This document shows, one piece after another, positions 35,001-38,675 of a stretch of DNA of 64,000 bases. Position 1 is the first letter of the stretch. Each line of letters begins with the position of its first letter. The notes under the pieces were generated by a model. That model did not search any database. It was not told the DNA's origin and saw nothing but the letters and a program-made list of their open reading frames with translations. This DNA comes from Hippasteria phrygiana (taxonomy: Eukaryota; Echinodermata; Asteroidea; Valvatida; Goniasteridae): contig JAZGUH010000375.1 in NCBI GenBank assembly GCA_037893225.1, positions 1,550,001 through 1,614,000 of the forward strand, written 5' to 3'. Made by a program: the position numbers and the translations under genes.

Positions 35001-35003
35001 CAT
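8480..35003 (-). CDS. Laminin subunit alpha, N-terminal ten exons
   Basis: Laminin alpha chains are secreted basement-membrane proteins whose N-terminal LN domains drive polymerisation. Ten exons give 1770 coding bases (590 codons) with matching phases throughout: a signal peptide, an LN domain over exons 2-4, about five laminin-EGF modules (exons 5-9), then the start of a globular domain. Alpha-type marks are the WWQS motif in the LN domain, the RPD and PWQY pair, the ARYVRF strand, and a GGGVC module preceded by CIYDP. The last exon has FSWYGY, resembling domain IV of alpha-3/alpha-5 type chains. That, plus a truncated fifth EGF module before it, suggests alpha-3/5-like rather than alpha-1/2. 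The gene continues beyond the left end. Introns reach 7 kb and are repeat-filled. Usherin also has LN plus EGF modules but fits less well. Confidence 0.88.
8886..9200. repeat. G-run and repeat shared with 13690-13930
   Basis: A T9G12-like run at 8886-8907 precedes a stretch with AACATTAATATTGATGAATA that recurs at 13750. It is an intronic dispersed repeat. Confidence 0.7.
9474..9720. repeat. TTAACCCTAACC repeat with TACAAAATACTACT word
   Basis: Starts TTAACCCTAACC and carries CTACAAAATACTACTAG. It is related to the element at 51569-51719 and to a fragment at 16140-16252. The right end is unclear. Two copies of TTGTCGAGTAAACTCGACATT lie just beyond, at about 9773 and 9822. Confidence 0.55.
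9868..10129 (-). CDS. Laminin alpha exon 9: EGF modules 4 and 5
   Basis: 262 bases, phase 1 to 2. Module 4 runs CTCFTAGTVSAS to NPDGCSA. Module 5 starts CSCDAGASLSPTC and is cut short after DGRQC, as happens where a laminin EGF module is split by a globular domain. The donor is GTGGGT; a second GT four bases on breaks the phase with exon 10. Confidence 0.9.
10404..10580 (+). repeat. SINE family 2, tRNA-Thr-like head
   Basis: The head has a box A-like GGTGGTCGAGTGG and box B GGGTTCAAATC, with an anticodon region like tRNA-Thr (CTAGTAA). The body is TTTTTTCACACAGGCTCTCG, then GCATACAGTGCTTCATATAT and CAGGGCAAAA. Related copies lie at 17778-17990 and 49565-49720. Confidence 0.7.
10643..10880 (-). 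repeat. SINE family 1 copy (tRNA-like head)
   Basis: The tRNA-like head occupies 10659-10731 (minus), with box A TAGCTCAGTTGG and a slightly changed box B. The body matches the 313-bp array unit at 25.9-27.0 kb but carries a 24-bp deletion and several substitutions. Confidence 0.8.
11331..11548 (+). mobile_element. TTAA-flanked MITE, family B
   Basis: TTAACCCATTGAGCCCGG at the left and CTCAAGGGATTAA at the right. It shares CACCTGGCCGGTTGACG and CAATCCATTGTTGGG with its relatives. Confidence 0.8.
11545..11731 (+). mobile_element. TTAA-flanked MITE, family B, second subfamily
   Basis: It shares the TTAA of the preceding copy, so the two sit head to tail. It ends ACAGGAGTTAA. The 20600 copy belongs to the same subfamily. 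Confidence 0.7.
11911..12273 (+). repeat. Four-word cassette, type 3, split by a MITE
   Basis: Words: TATGGAGACC (inverted), GTCTCCACA, GTTTCCACA and TGTCTCCACAGG. The stretch between words 3 and 4 is interrupted by the family B MITE at 12015-12236. The uninterrupted type 3 cassette at 5575-5738 has a single TTAA at that place. Confidence 0.75.
12015..12236 (-). mobile_element. Family B MITE with provable TTAA duplication
   Basis: TTAA at 12015-12018 and 12233-12236, with ends CCCCATGCGTA and TACGCAAGAGG. Comparison with the unfilled cassette (TTTGCTTAACTGCAGG) shows that one TTAA became two. This is the piggyBac signature. Confidence 0.85.
12380..12563 (-). mobile_element. Family B MITE, left end worn
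   Basis: It has CAGCCAAGTGAAACGGACAC, the CAATCCAACAATGGATTG palindrome and CGTACGCAAGGGGTTAA. The other terminus is not clear. Confidence 0.65.
12760..12907. repeat. TTAACCCTAACCC element with CTGCCAGACGCA word
   Basis: CCCTGCCAGACGCA near the left is answered by TGCGTCTGGCAGGG at the right, followed by TTAGGGT. It belongs to the same class as 22420, 23562 and 46862. Confidence 0.65.
13077..13182 (-). CDS. Laminin alpha exon 8: EGF module 3, end
   Basis: 106 bases, phase 0 to 1. MPGDCYCKVNVQGSKCEEC followed by EFYDLTDANSNGC. It is visible only by its EGF spacing and splice signals. Confidence 0.9.
13249..13665 (+). mobile_element. TTAA-flanked MITE, family A
   Basis: TTAACTAGTTCGC at the left and GCGCGAACTGGTTAA at the right, 417 bp. 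An inverted relative of 418 bp lies at 33388-33805, with the same GAGAAGTCTGTGGAGGCGG core. Confidence 0.85.
13666..14731. other. Intronic DNA, no gene
   Basis: 13700-13930 repeats 8900-9200. The remainder is AT-rich with no exon or RNA gene recognised; long minus open frames here lack splice or family support. Confidence 0.6.
14732..15004. mobile_element. MITE family E
   Basis: AGGGGTGTGAGATTGGCC at the left, AATCTCACCCCT at the right. A second copy at 51368-51781 contains an inserted TTAA element. Confidence 0.75.
15150..15328 (-). CDS. Laminin alpha exon 7: EGF modules 2-3
   Basis: 179 bases, phase 1 to 0. NCQVCRQFYFRP ends module 2; ACDCNIPGTRED opens module 3. Donor GTAGGT. Confidence 0.92.
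15725..16100. repeat. Long foldback (inverted repeat), about 370 bp
   Basis: The arm from AATAAGCCATTTGCGAGTTA to TATATCACGTGATTCGGG is answered by CCCCGAATCATGTGATATAG to TAACTCGCAAATGGCTTATT. Arms are about 135 bp around a roughly 90-bp centre. It is a likely foldback transposon. Confidence 0.8.
16353..16567. mobile_element. MITE with ATAAGCCAGTTCGGTAT ends
   Basis: AATAAGCCAGTTCGGTAT at the left and ATACCGAACTGGCTTATT at the right; both halves have ATTCGGGATA internally. Non-coding. Confidence 0.75.
16702..17301. mobile_element. MITE with TTAAAGACCTACTA-type ends
   Basis: TTTAAAGACCTAGTAGAA at the left and GTGTAGTAGGTCTTTAA at the right, about 600 bp apart. No coding sequence. Confidence 0.6.
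17539..17670 (-). CDS. Laminin alpha exon 6: EGF module 2, first part
   Basis: 132 bases, phase 1 to 1. It encodes ECSCFGHSDVCIYDP and NYNGGGVCQDC, the alpha-type second module. Confidence 0.92.
17778..17990. repeat. SINE family 2 head-to-head hairpin
   Basis: Two SINE tails in opposite orientation (CTCTTTTGCCCTGTCCCGAC and GTCAGGGCAGGGCAAAAGAG) flank a tRNA 3' half with box B GGTTCGAATCC. Arms are about 85 bp and the spacer about 45 bp. Confidence 0.8.
18036..18107. repeat. Two poly-C runs
   Basis: C runs of about 20 bases each, split by a short AT-rich stretch. Exact lengths may be assembly-limited. Confidence 0.9.
18143..18317. mobile_element. 175-bp palindromic MITE
   Basis: AAGGGCCGGTCACACTGG at the left and CCAGTGTGACCGGCCCTT at the right, with GATAACGATAACGAAAAC answered by GTTTTCGTTATCGTC inside. 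Confidence 0.85.
18318..19359. other. Intronic DNA, mostly repeats
   Basis: 18330-18420 shares GTGAGCGCCC-type words and a C-rich tract with 56180-56240. A plus-strand open frame at 18797-19144 is not recognised. 19200-19359 leads into the THAP exon. Confidence 0.5.
19360..19439 (+). CDS. THAP domain first exon (orphan)
   Basis: ATG at 19360 opens MVNVCAAVNCPEKDG and ends ISFHK before a GTAAGC donor. C-A-x-x-x-C near the start and the FHK motif are the N-terminal half of a THAP zinc-binding DNA-binding domain, usually split at about this point. It is on the opposite strand to the laminin gene and inside its intron 5. No second half (AVPTIF-type motif) or transposase is seen nearby. It may be the start of a nested THAP gene or a P-element-like transposon relic. 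Confidence 0.6.
19688..19842 (+). repeat. Four-word cassette, type 1 (copy d)
   Basis: CAATCGTGGAC, GGTCCACGATTG, GTCCACGATT and GGTCCACGATTG in the standard backbone, more diverged than its neighbour. Confidence 0.75.
19883..20038 (+). repeat. Four-word cassette, type 1 (copy e)
   Basis: It differs by very few bases from 1185-1340 and 5210-5365. (GT)n and then a G run of about 22 follow at 20055-20094. Confidence 0.8.
20039..20599. other. No gene seen
   Basis: (GT)n/poly-G tract to 20094, then AT-rich intron DNA. Confidence 0.6.
20600..20860 (+). mobile_element. Family B MITE carrying an insertion
   Basis: It begins TTAACCTCTTGAATAAGGACG and follows the 11545 copy. An unrelated stretch of about 125 bp interrupts it between CTCAATCCATT and TGCATACCAGCACCCCAT. 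Confidence 0.6.
20927..21404. mobile_element. MITE family D
   Basis: AAAAGTAGGGTACATGATTGG at the left and CCAATCACGTACACTACCTTT at the right. A central TTTCCAGCTGGAAA palindrome is present. A sister copy lies at 37309-37757. Confidence 0.75.
21478..21694 (-). CDS. Laminin alpha exon 5: LN end and EGF module 1
   Basis: 217 bases, enters phase 0 and leaves phase 1. HHYTVRNVNI closes the LN domain; CECNGHASDC opens the first laminin-EGF module, which ends near CDQCLPFYNQ. Confidence 0.92.
22002..22421. mobile_element. MITE family D-prime
   Basis: AAAGGTAGTATTTGC at the left and ATACTACCTTT at the right, with a GTCGGCCGACAATCGTTGG centre. Sister copy at 36766-37190; internal words are shared with family D. 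Confidence 0.75.
22420..22639. repeat. TTAACCCTAACC-ended element
   Basis: It opens TTAACCCTAACCATCC directly at the end of the previous MITE and closes GTTAGGGTTAA. No coding sequence. Confidence 0.65.
22684..23132. mobile_element. MITE with about 85-bp inverted ends
   Basis: AGGCCGGTGTCATGCC, AGTGTCCCCTGC and GATGCCAATATGC-type words appear in mirrored order at both ends (right: GGACACTTTTTGGCACGACA). The centre of about 280 bp is non-coding. Confidence 0.8.
23359..23472 (-). CDS. Laminin alpha exon 4: LN domain, end part
   Basis: 38 codons, phase 0 to 0, too short for a stand-alone open frame. It encodes a FDPPPDLTEWQRARYVRFNF stretch as in alpha LN domains. Acceptor GCTAG, donor GTAAGT. 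Confidence 0.88.
23562..23874. repeat. TTAA/CCCTAAC element with a 43-bp minisatellite
   Basis: TTAACCCTAACCCCC opens and GGGTTAGGGGTTAA closes. Inside are about five units of roughly 43 bp (AATCCTCCAAAATCCTC plus TGCTTCAATCACCATTCATC). The same word is inverted at the right end (GAGGATTTTGGAGGATTGAG). Confidence 0.8.
23871..24265. repeat. TTAA element with TGTTGGATTTTGTTGG words
   Basis: An inverted first word (AACAAAATCCAACA) is followed by about six direct variants of TGTTGGATTTTG-TTGGATTTAGCAGG. It ends GGGTTAGGGTTACC. Confidence 0.65.
24306..24865. repeat. Degenerate GACTTGACTTGGGA minisatellite
   Basis: Dozens of GACTTG units with AAAATT spacers at 24306-24450 and 24690-24865. The stretch 24480-24690 separates the two blocks. 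Confidence 0.85.
25118..25230 (+). repeat. Degenerate SINE family 1 head
   Basis: The tRNA-like 25118-25195 keeps box A TAGCTCAGTTGG but has a changed box B (GGTTTGAATCC) and a small insertion after the acceptor strand. It is followed by the TTTGTTCACTTTGAAAA tail. Confidence 0.7.
25261..25491 (-). CDS. Laminin alpha exon 3: LN domain, middle
   Basis: 77 codons, phase 0 to 0. It begins SYLIETIQIQ and contains the RPDQ and SPWQY motifs and an LCTQYS strand. Acceptor TTACAG, donor GTGAGT. Confidence 0.9.
25910..25982 (-). repeat. tRNA-like SINE head 1 (73 nt)
   Basis: Cloverleaf: acceptor GGCAAGA/TCGTGCC with one mismatch, box A TAGCTCAGTTGG, box B GGTTCGAATCC. By position the anticodon would be GGT (Thr), but base 33 is C and the stem has a mismatch, so a working tRNA is doubtful. 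The pol III promoter looks intact. Confidence 0.75.
26223..26288 (-). repeat. tRNA-like SINE head 2, truncated
   Basis: The 5' acceptor strand is lost at the head-to-head junction near 26288. Confidence 0.75.
26303..26368 (+). repeat. tRNA-like SINE head 3, truncated
   Basis: Mirror of head 2. An extra TAGCTCAGTTGA fragment lies just upstream. Confidence 0.75.
26609..26681 (+). repeat. tRNA-like SINE head 4
   Basis: Identical to the next head. The unit repeats every 313 bp. Confidence 0.8.
26922..26994 (+). repeat. tRNA-like SINE head 5
   Basis: Complete head, 313 bp after the preceding one. Confidence 0.8.
27085..28204. other. Fragments of the GTCCGCACTGGACTT family, no gene
   Basis: AAGTCCAGTGCGGACA or near copies occur at about 27190, 27580 and 27655, with GAGACGATAAG and CGTCTCGGTAAAA words. 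This suggests nested or rearranged relatives. 27700-28200 is AT-rich intron. Confidence 0.6.
28205..28427 (+). mobile_element. Family B MITE, near-complete
   Basis: TTAACCCTTTGCGTGCGGATG at the left, GTGCCCAAGGGGTTAA at the right, the cleanest ends of the family in this window. Confidence 0.8.
28428..29222. other. Intronic DNA, nothing recognised
   Basis: No exon, RNA gene or repeat end was found. Plus-strand open frames near 28900-29250 have no family support. Confidence 0.5.
29223..29440. mobile_element. MITE with GTCCGCACTGGACTT ends
   Basis: CTGTCCGCACTGGACTT at the left; AAAAGTCCAATGCGGACA at the right, 218 bp. A second internal end (GACTGTCTGCACTGGACTTA) lies at about 29362. Confidence 0.7.
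29540..29745. repeat. Degenerate GGACTTGTGA minisatellite
   Basis: GTCGAGTCCATCACAAGTCC-type words on the left are mirrored by repeated GACTTGTGAAAGGACTTGTG on the right. Confidence 0.75.
29894..31003. mobile_element. Non-autonomous hAT-like element, 1110 bp
   Basis: Ends TAAGCCTGTTCGATAT and ATATCGAACAGCCTTA form inverted repeats. Both sides carry GTAGACGG (29886-29893 and 31004-31011), an 8-bp target duplication typical of hAT. Internal words near 30290-30320 and 30530-30570 are also mirrored. No transposase is encoded. Confidence 0.88.
31290..31692 (+). pseudogene. Non-LTR retrotransposon RT C-terminus
   Basis: One open frame encodes the region after the RT catalytic core of CR1/L2/RTE-like LINEs: SILRKLKSFNVS, ILRLFYQS, ISWFKSLT, LQRIDKQAGKIIGA and DSTHPLNPF. 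It has the usual order and spacing and ends at a stop codon at 31690. The 5' part is missing, a standard 5' truncation. Confidence 0.8.
31693..32171 (+). mobile_element. LINE 3' end with TTGAATC tail
   Basis: C/T-rich 3' untranslated region (31700-31900), then AATAAAATTTGAATCTTGAA with a short tandem tail, as in CR1/L2-type 3' ends. Confidence 0.75.
32172..32519. repeat. 174-bp tandem duplication next to laminin exon 2
   Basis: 32172-32345 and 32346-32519 appear identical, beginning GAGTACTATTAAGTATT. Each holds hAT-like ends (TTATTCGAAAATAAACAGCC) and two GAAAAATGCAGGAGGGAAT words. Confidence 0.9.
32537..32851 (-). CDS. Laminin alpha exon 2: LN domain, first part
   Basis: 105 codons, phase 0 at both ends (acceptor TTACAAG, donor GTAGGT). 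It contains ALNKPISARITCG, ICDASDP and YTWWQSTS, typical of laminin LN domains. A 174-bp tandem duplication ends 17 bases beyond the donor. Confidence 0.9.
33388..33805 (-). mobile_element. TTAA-flanked MITE, family A, inverted copy
   Basis: TTAACCAGTTCGCGCCGGG at the left and ACGCGAACTGGTTAA at the right. Matches 13249-13665 in reverse. Confidence 0.85.
33809..33956. mobile_element. 148-bp MITE
   Basis: TGTGACCCACCACCCCCAAA at the left and TTTGGGGGTGGTGGGTCACA at the right, a 20-bp exact inverted end. Confidence 0.85.
33957..34472. other. Intron 1 DNA, poly-G run, no gene
   Basis: A G run of about 20 lies at 34259-34279. Nothing else is recognised. Confidence 0.6.
34473..34850. mobile_element. 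MITE family I
   Basis: GGTTTTACTTTAATATCCAC at the left and GGGGGATTAAAGTGAAATCC at the right, with GGAACAGCAAAATCTTG mirrored. A second copy lies at 53085-53437. It ends about 80 bp from laminin exon 1. Confidence 0.7.
34929..35003 (-). CDS. Laminin alpha exon 1: signal peptide
   Basis: ATG at 35003 opens 25 codons: a short basic start (MTRTRK), then a hydrophobic core (AIVFLSSMVL). It ends CAACAG at a GTGTGT donor in phase 0, matching exon 2. The link is inferred from phase, position and signal-peptide character; a transcript would prove it. Confidence 0.65.
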
Positions 35004-35870
35004 GATTTCACAGCTATTTCCCTGTTATCCAGGGCTGATTAAACCTTGTGGAACGAAAACAGACAGTAACTTGCTCTGAAGTACACAAAAAGCAAGTCAA
35101 AACAACTGAAATTTCGCGTGATGAAGCGTCACCTCGGCCTCTCCTTCCTCAACAACCGTCCACGATACAAATGACTTTCGCCGACTTATGCGCTAATTTG
35201 CATATGAAAGTGATGATAAACAAATGATTGACAGAGCACAATAGACGGTTTGTACGGACAATTGCATGGTTAGAAGATGTTGGTAATGGATCTTAACCAC
35301 ATTTTCGTTCATCTGCAATGCTTTTAAGCACAAATCATCCACATTTTTTGGAAAATCTGTTAAAATATGGAGTTTGTGTGTTAACCAACAGAGGGCGCTA
35401 CAGAAATCTTGCGGTGAAATTTGACACCAGTGGAACGCCCAAATGACGCGTCGCCATGTCAACGGGTTTTGTTAAAAAAAACACACCTGTCATTTCTATT
35501 GAATACGAACTTTAATCTGATTTACGAACACCTGTTGAATCGTTTTTAAGTAGCGTATATCAGGGAGGAATTCCTCCATGTGTATTATGTAGACACCAAA
35601 TTTTGACGAACTGCCGAGTTCAACATTTATTTGAAGGAAAAAAAGGAACCGGCAGATTCTGAACATTTATAAACCCAGCTCTTTTCCTCTCCCACACCTC
35701 ACCAGATTTCTGGTTTATACTTCATTTTGTTTTTACTGCAAGTCCTTTTTGTCATATTTTTCCCCTCCCCTTGGATTTTTAATTAAGCCATATACATTTT
35801 TTGTAGCCGCTCATACTATTTTTTTAATATTTTTATTAACAATTTTCTTGTCTCACTCCCTTGAAAATTT
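35004..35870. other. Presumed laminin 5' flank, no other gene
   Basis: This lies upstream of the laminin start on the minus strand. No convincing TATA box is visible. Confidence 0.4.
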
Positions 35871-35879
35871 TCTAGAGCA

Positions 35880-36125
35880 CAAGATGTAAAAAAAATGCTT
35901 TCATGAAAATGTAACAAAAAATGCTATTATAAAAATGTAAAAAAATTGTCTCATGGAAATGTAAAAAAAAATGCTCTCATGGAAATAAAAAAAAAAAGCT
36001 CTCATGGAAATGTAACAAAAAAATGCTCGAGGAAATGTAAAAAAAAATGGTCTCATGGAAATGTAAAAAAAAATGCTCTAATGGAAATGTAAAAATAAAT
36101 GGTCTCATGACAATGTAAACAAGTG
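35880..36125. repeat. Minisatellite AAAATGCTCTCATGGAAATGT
   Basis: About ten units of 20-25 bp, with variable A runs. Confidence 0.9.
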
Positions 36126-36765
36126 CTCTTTTTGTACCTATAGTGTTTTCAAATGATTGAAAAGAGACAGAACAAAAACAAAATATCGTGGTTATTTGAA
36201 ATAATCTTTTCTTAATAATCCCTTGGTTTCACATACATAAATAATTCCATGCAACGGCTGTGTTTCTTTCAGTAAAATTGCATGTACATTAACAATACAT
36301 GTAGTTTTCACATTTATGATGGGTACAACAAAATCTGTTTTACATCAGAACTGAGAAGTCACATATGAAAGTATAGTTTAATACTCTTTTAATTTCTTTT
36401 TCTTTTATGCATTTCTTTTTCTTACAGTACATAAAAAATGGCATTTTACAAATGACTTATTTCCATTTAATAAGTCCAAAAATTGACAAAACCCAGGGGG
36501 GAGAGAGATAAAATGATTTGAGTTTTGATAAGTGAACAAAACAATGTAAAACAAGAAAGTAACACAACACTGAACATCACGGTCCGAGAACACCAGGCCA
36601 AAATGCCAACAATCGACGGAATGACTGTATACCTGATGCCAAATAGCTCTAAATTCTGCACCGACCTGGAAGAAAATCCTCATTATCATGGTAGTAGCAA
36701 TTTTGTTAAATTGGGGTCCCAACAGACACATGGCCTGTATCAGCAGATATTCTTGTATCCATGTT
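36126..36765. other. No gene seen
   Basis: AT-rich. Overlapping open frames on both strands near 36405-36780 are not supported by family or splice signals. Confidence 0.5.
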
Positions 36766-37190
36766 AAGGTAGTATGCAAACATCAAAAACCAAACTAACG
36801 AATTATTATGAAATACCTTACTGGACTGTAAGTAAATAATTAAGTCTCAAGCATTCTGAAAAAAATCATGGCACCTCGTGTGCTGTCTTTTCAAGAGAAG
36901 TGGAATTTTTGTATCAATTTCCAACGATTGTCAGCCGACAATCGTTGGAAATAGTCTAGTTCCCTGACCTGATAATTCCCTGACGTAAGTTGCTCCGTTT
37001 TGTCTGATGTAGGGTCATGGAATCAGACTACGAGAAAAGCATTATTTTCCTACCGGTTTTCTGTTTTCCCAGCATCTATGCACACAAAATTTAAACAGGT
37101 CAGTGTTACAGTTTTGGCTATAAAATAATAACCCCAAAATCCATTCATTTCTGAAAATTACAGCAAAAGCAAATCCTGTGTTTTACCCTT
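36766..37190. mobile_element. MITE family D-prime, second copy
   Basis: TAAGGTAGTATGCAAAC at the left; TTTTACCCTTA region at the right; TGTCAGCCGACAATCGTTGG centre. Confidence 0.7.
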
Positions 37191-37308
37191 AGGGCTGCAG
37201 TGTCTGTGCTCTGACTAAGAAAAACTGTATTTTGAATGAAAAATGGCATTTACTACAACGCTACAATCTATTTGGTCTTAATGCCTTATGATTGCCCTAT
37301 ATATATTA

Positions 37309-37757
37309 AAATGTAGTGTACACGATTGGTAATCCTCCAAATTTATTTTTACTGAATTATTATGAAATACCTTACCAGACTGTAAGTTAATAGTAGTGAG
37401 TCTCAATCATCCTGTGAAATGATGGCACCAGGTGTGCTGTCATCGTCAAGAAAAGTGTAAATTTATATCGTTTTCCAACGATTTCCAGCTGGAAATCGTT
37501 GGAAAACTGCCCTGTAGCCTTTGGTCAAGGCACGCGTGGCTACCCGGACGATTGGCGCGCCCTGGACATGCTGGCGCGCCATGCTGGCATTTGGCTATCA
37601 TCCGCCCGACTGTTGAAAACGAGCGCCGTTTTTCTCTCGTTTTTTTCGCCATCCAACAACGCAAAACTTTGAACAGGTCAGTGGAACGATATTTCATAAC
37701 ACCCAAATCCGCCCATTTCTGAAAATTACAACAATGACCAATCATGTACCCTGTAAG
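37309..37757. mobile_element. MITE family D, second copy
   Basis: TGTAGTGTACACGATTGG at the left and CCAATCATGTACCCTG at the right, with a TTTCCAGCTGGAAATCG centre. Confidence 0.75.
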
Positions 37758-37904
37758 ATAGGAGCGTCCCATTCCTATTGCAAAAATTTAAACATATTAA
37801 CTGTATTACTCATCTTCAATCGATTATTGTTGTGGAATGTCTTACAGGAAAGTTCACAACTCTAATGCTAACAAATTAGTCAAACAATCTAACAAATTAG
37901 CACA

Positions 37905-38130
37905 TAAAGGCACCTCTGGCAGCCGGCCACACCGACCCATATATGACCACAGAGATCGAAAGTGTTTGATTTTTCCGGAGGAAGGAAAGCCGGAGGACCC
38001 GGAGAAAAACCCTCGTGGCACACGAGAGACCCAACGCACAACTCGACTCACATATGGTCCGAGCCGGGAATCGAACCCGGGCCACATTGGTGAGAGGCGA
38101 GCGCTTTACGCACGTCAAGCCACCCATGCC
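37905..38130 (-). repeat. SINE family 3 with tRNA head and conserved core
   Basis: Minus strand: head with box B GGGTTCGATTCCC and box A-like GTGGCTTGACGTGCG, then a body with CGAGGGTTTTTCTCCGGGTC and CTCCGGCTTTCC. This is a core motif type widespread in invertebrate SINEs. A weak 3' end lies near 37905. Confidence 0.75.
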
Positions 38131-38459
38131 ACCCTTTTGTAACTCAAAAGTCATAATGCGACTTCCCACTCATTAAGTGCTGCCAGGTCGCAAATTAAAT
38201 AATACCTCAGAACACCTCTCCAAAAGTACAAATTCAACACAAAATACCATACAAAATTCAACAAACAGAAACAACTCTAAACTTCTTTTCAACCAATATC
38301 ATTTGATATGAAACAAATATTGTTGTGTTTCACTATAAAAAAACAACACTTTGGTAAAATTACTTGAAACTGAATATATGTTTTTAGTATTTCACACACA
38401 AAAATCAACATGTTGGTAGAATTGATTGCAACTCAATAGGCCTCTTTTTATACCAATAA

Positions 38460-38675
38460 TTACTGCTTCAAAAATGAGGCCACCATCATTCCATAGTAGC
38501 TAGGGTGAAAGTTGGCGTACATCTTGGGCACCCAGACGTCAATGGATGCCTCCTTCAGCAAGCCATGAAGCATGACGAGACCTGTGTATCCGCAGGAGAG
38601 AGCTTTGTTGACGTACTTCGCTGCTGTGGAAGTAAGGGTATCCTCGTCCAACGTCGAAGCCCATAATCCGCAGGC
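38460..38675 (-). CDS. LigB paralogue 1, exon 4
   Basis: 216 bases with the TAA stop at 38460-38462: ACGLWASTLDED, GYTGLVMLHG, ends HPSYYGMMVASFLKQ. Confidence 0.9.
   Translation of the reverse strand, partial: ACGLWASTLDEDTLTSTAAKYVNKALSCGYTGLVMLHGLLKEASIDVWVPKMYANFHPSYYGMMVASFLKQ

Noticed and set aside
8480..35003. Usherin or netrin as identity of the LN/EGF gene
   Set aside because: The CIYDP…GGGVC module, the WWQS and PWQY motifs and the domain IV start fit laminin alpha better, although the first EGF module is usherin-like.
35880..36125. CRISPR-like array
   Set aside because: Units vary in length, have no unique spacers and the genome is animal; this is a minisatellite.
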